From Cymbomonas tetramitiformis (taxonomy: Eukaryota > Chlorophyta > Pyramimonadophyceae > Pyramimonadales > Pyramimonadaceae): DNA of 14,266 bases. The stretch spans positions 1 through 14,266 of the forward strand of contig LGRX02015209.1 of the NCBI GenBank assembly GCA_001247695.2. Direction: 5' to 3'. Positions 14,241 through 14,266 of this stretch are shown here, one piece after another; within the stretch, counting starts at the first letter, position 1, and every line of letters starts with the position of its first letter. The notes beneath the pieces are model-generated. The model did not search any database, had not been told where the DNA came from, and saw nothing but the letters and a program-made list of their open reading frames with translations. Position numbers and translations under genes: made by a program.

Positions 14241-14266
14241 TTTTCAAAAGTCTTGCAATATAAGGT

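Overview
The window looks like nuclear DNA of a eukaryotic microbe (an alga or other protist). The evidence is its protein architectures (ankyrin plus SPRY, leucine-rich repeats plus a ubiquitin fold, a Ulp1-type protease), spliceosomal intron signals with TACTAA/TACTAAC branch points, low gene density and abundant satellite DNA. I cannot name the genus from sequence alone. All functional statements come from reading motifs by eye; no database search was possible.

Layout. Positions 1-1249 are very GC-rich with no recognisable gene. At 1250-2272 (+) lies a 3' exon or fragment of an ankyrin-SPRY protein without its own ATG. At 2488-5003 (+) is one gene split by a single frame break at a C10/G8 homopolymer zone: a Ulp1/C48-like cysteine protease followed by an archaeo-eukaryotic primase of the PrimPol/herpes UL52 type. 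This is probably the core of a mobile or virus-derived element. Its C-terminal zinc knuckle is cut off exactly where a 412-bp tandem duplication (4934 to about 5740) starts. Pyrimidine-rich DNA and a 51-bp minisatellite (about 6212-6660) follow. At 7604-10369 (+) is a large LRR protein carrying a 76-residue ubiquitin-like domain that aligns without gaps to ubiquitin and ends RGG. Its reading frame then runs into a 1.2-kb array of 32-bp palindromes (about 9917-11150).

That array also marks a sharp change in base composition. Everything to its left is strongly GC-rich, while 11.15-14.27 kb is AT-rich and differently organised. It holds short minus-strand exons in tandem copies (11380-11786), a 67-nt tRNA-like sequence (11881-11947, minus), the last exon of a plus-strand gene with an Asp run (12139-12318) and its AATAAA, and an unrecognised acidic protein gene (13089-14240, +). 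The ORF of that last gene very probably contains a stop-free intron of 267 nt filled with three 60-bp repeats.

How the parts relate. The protease-primase gene reads as a selfish element, and the repeats around it look like its debris or neighbouring satellites. The LRR-ubiquitin protein and the ankyrin-SPRY protein look like host signalling or ubiquitin-pathway proteins from expanded families. A Ulp1-type protease lying near a ubiquitin-like protein with a processable-looking GG is suggestive, but no functional link is shown by the sequence.
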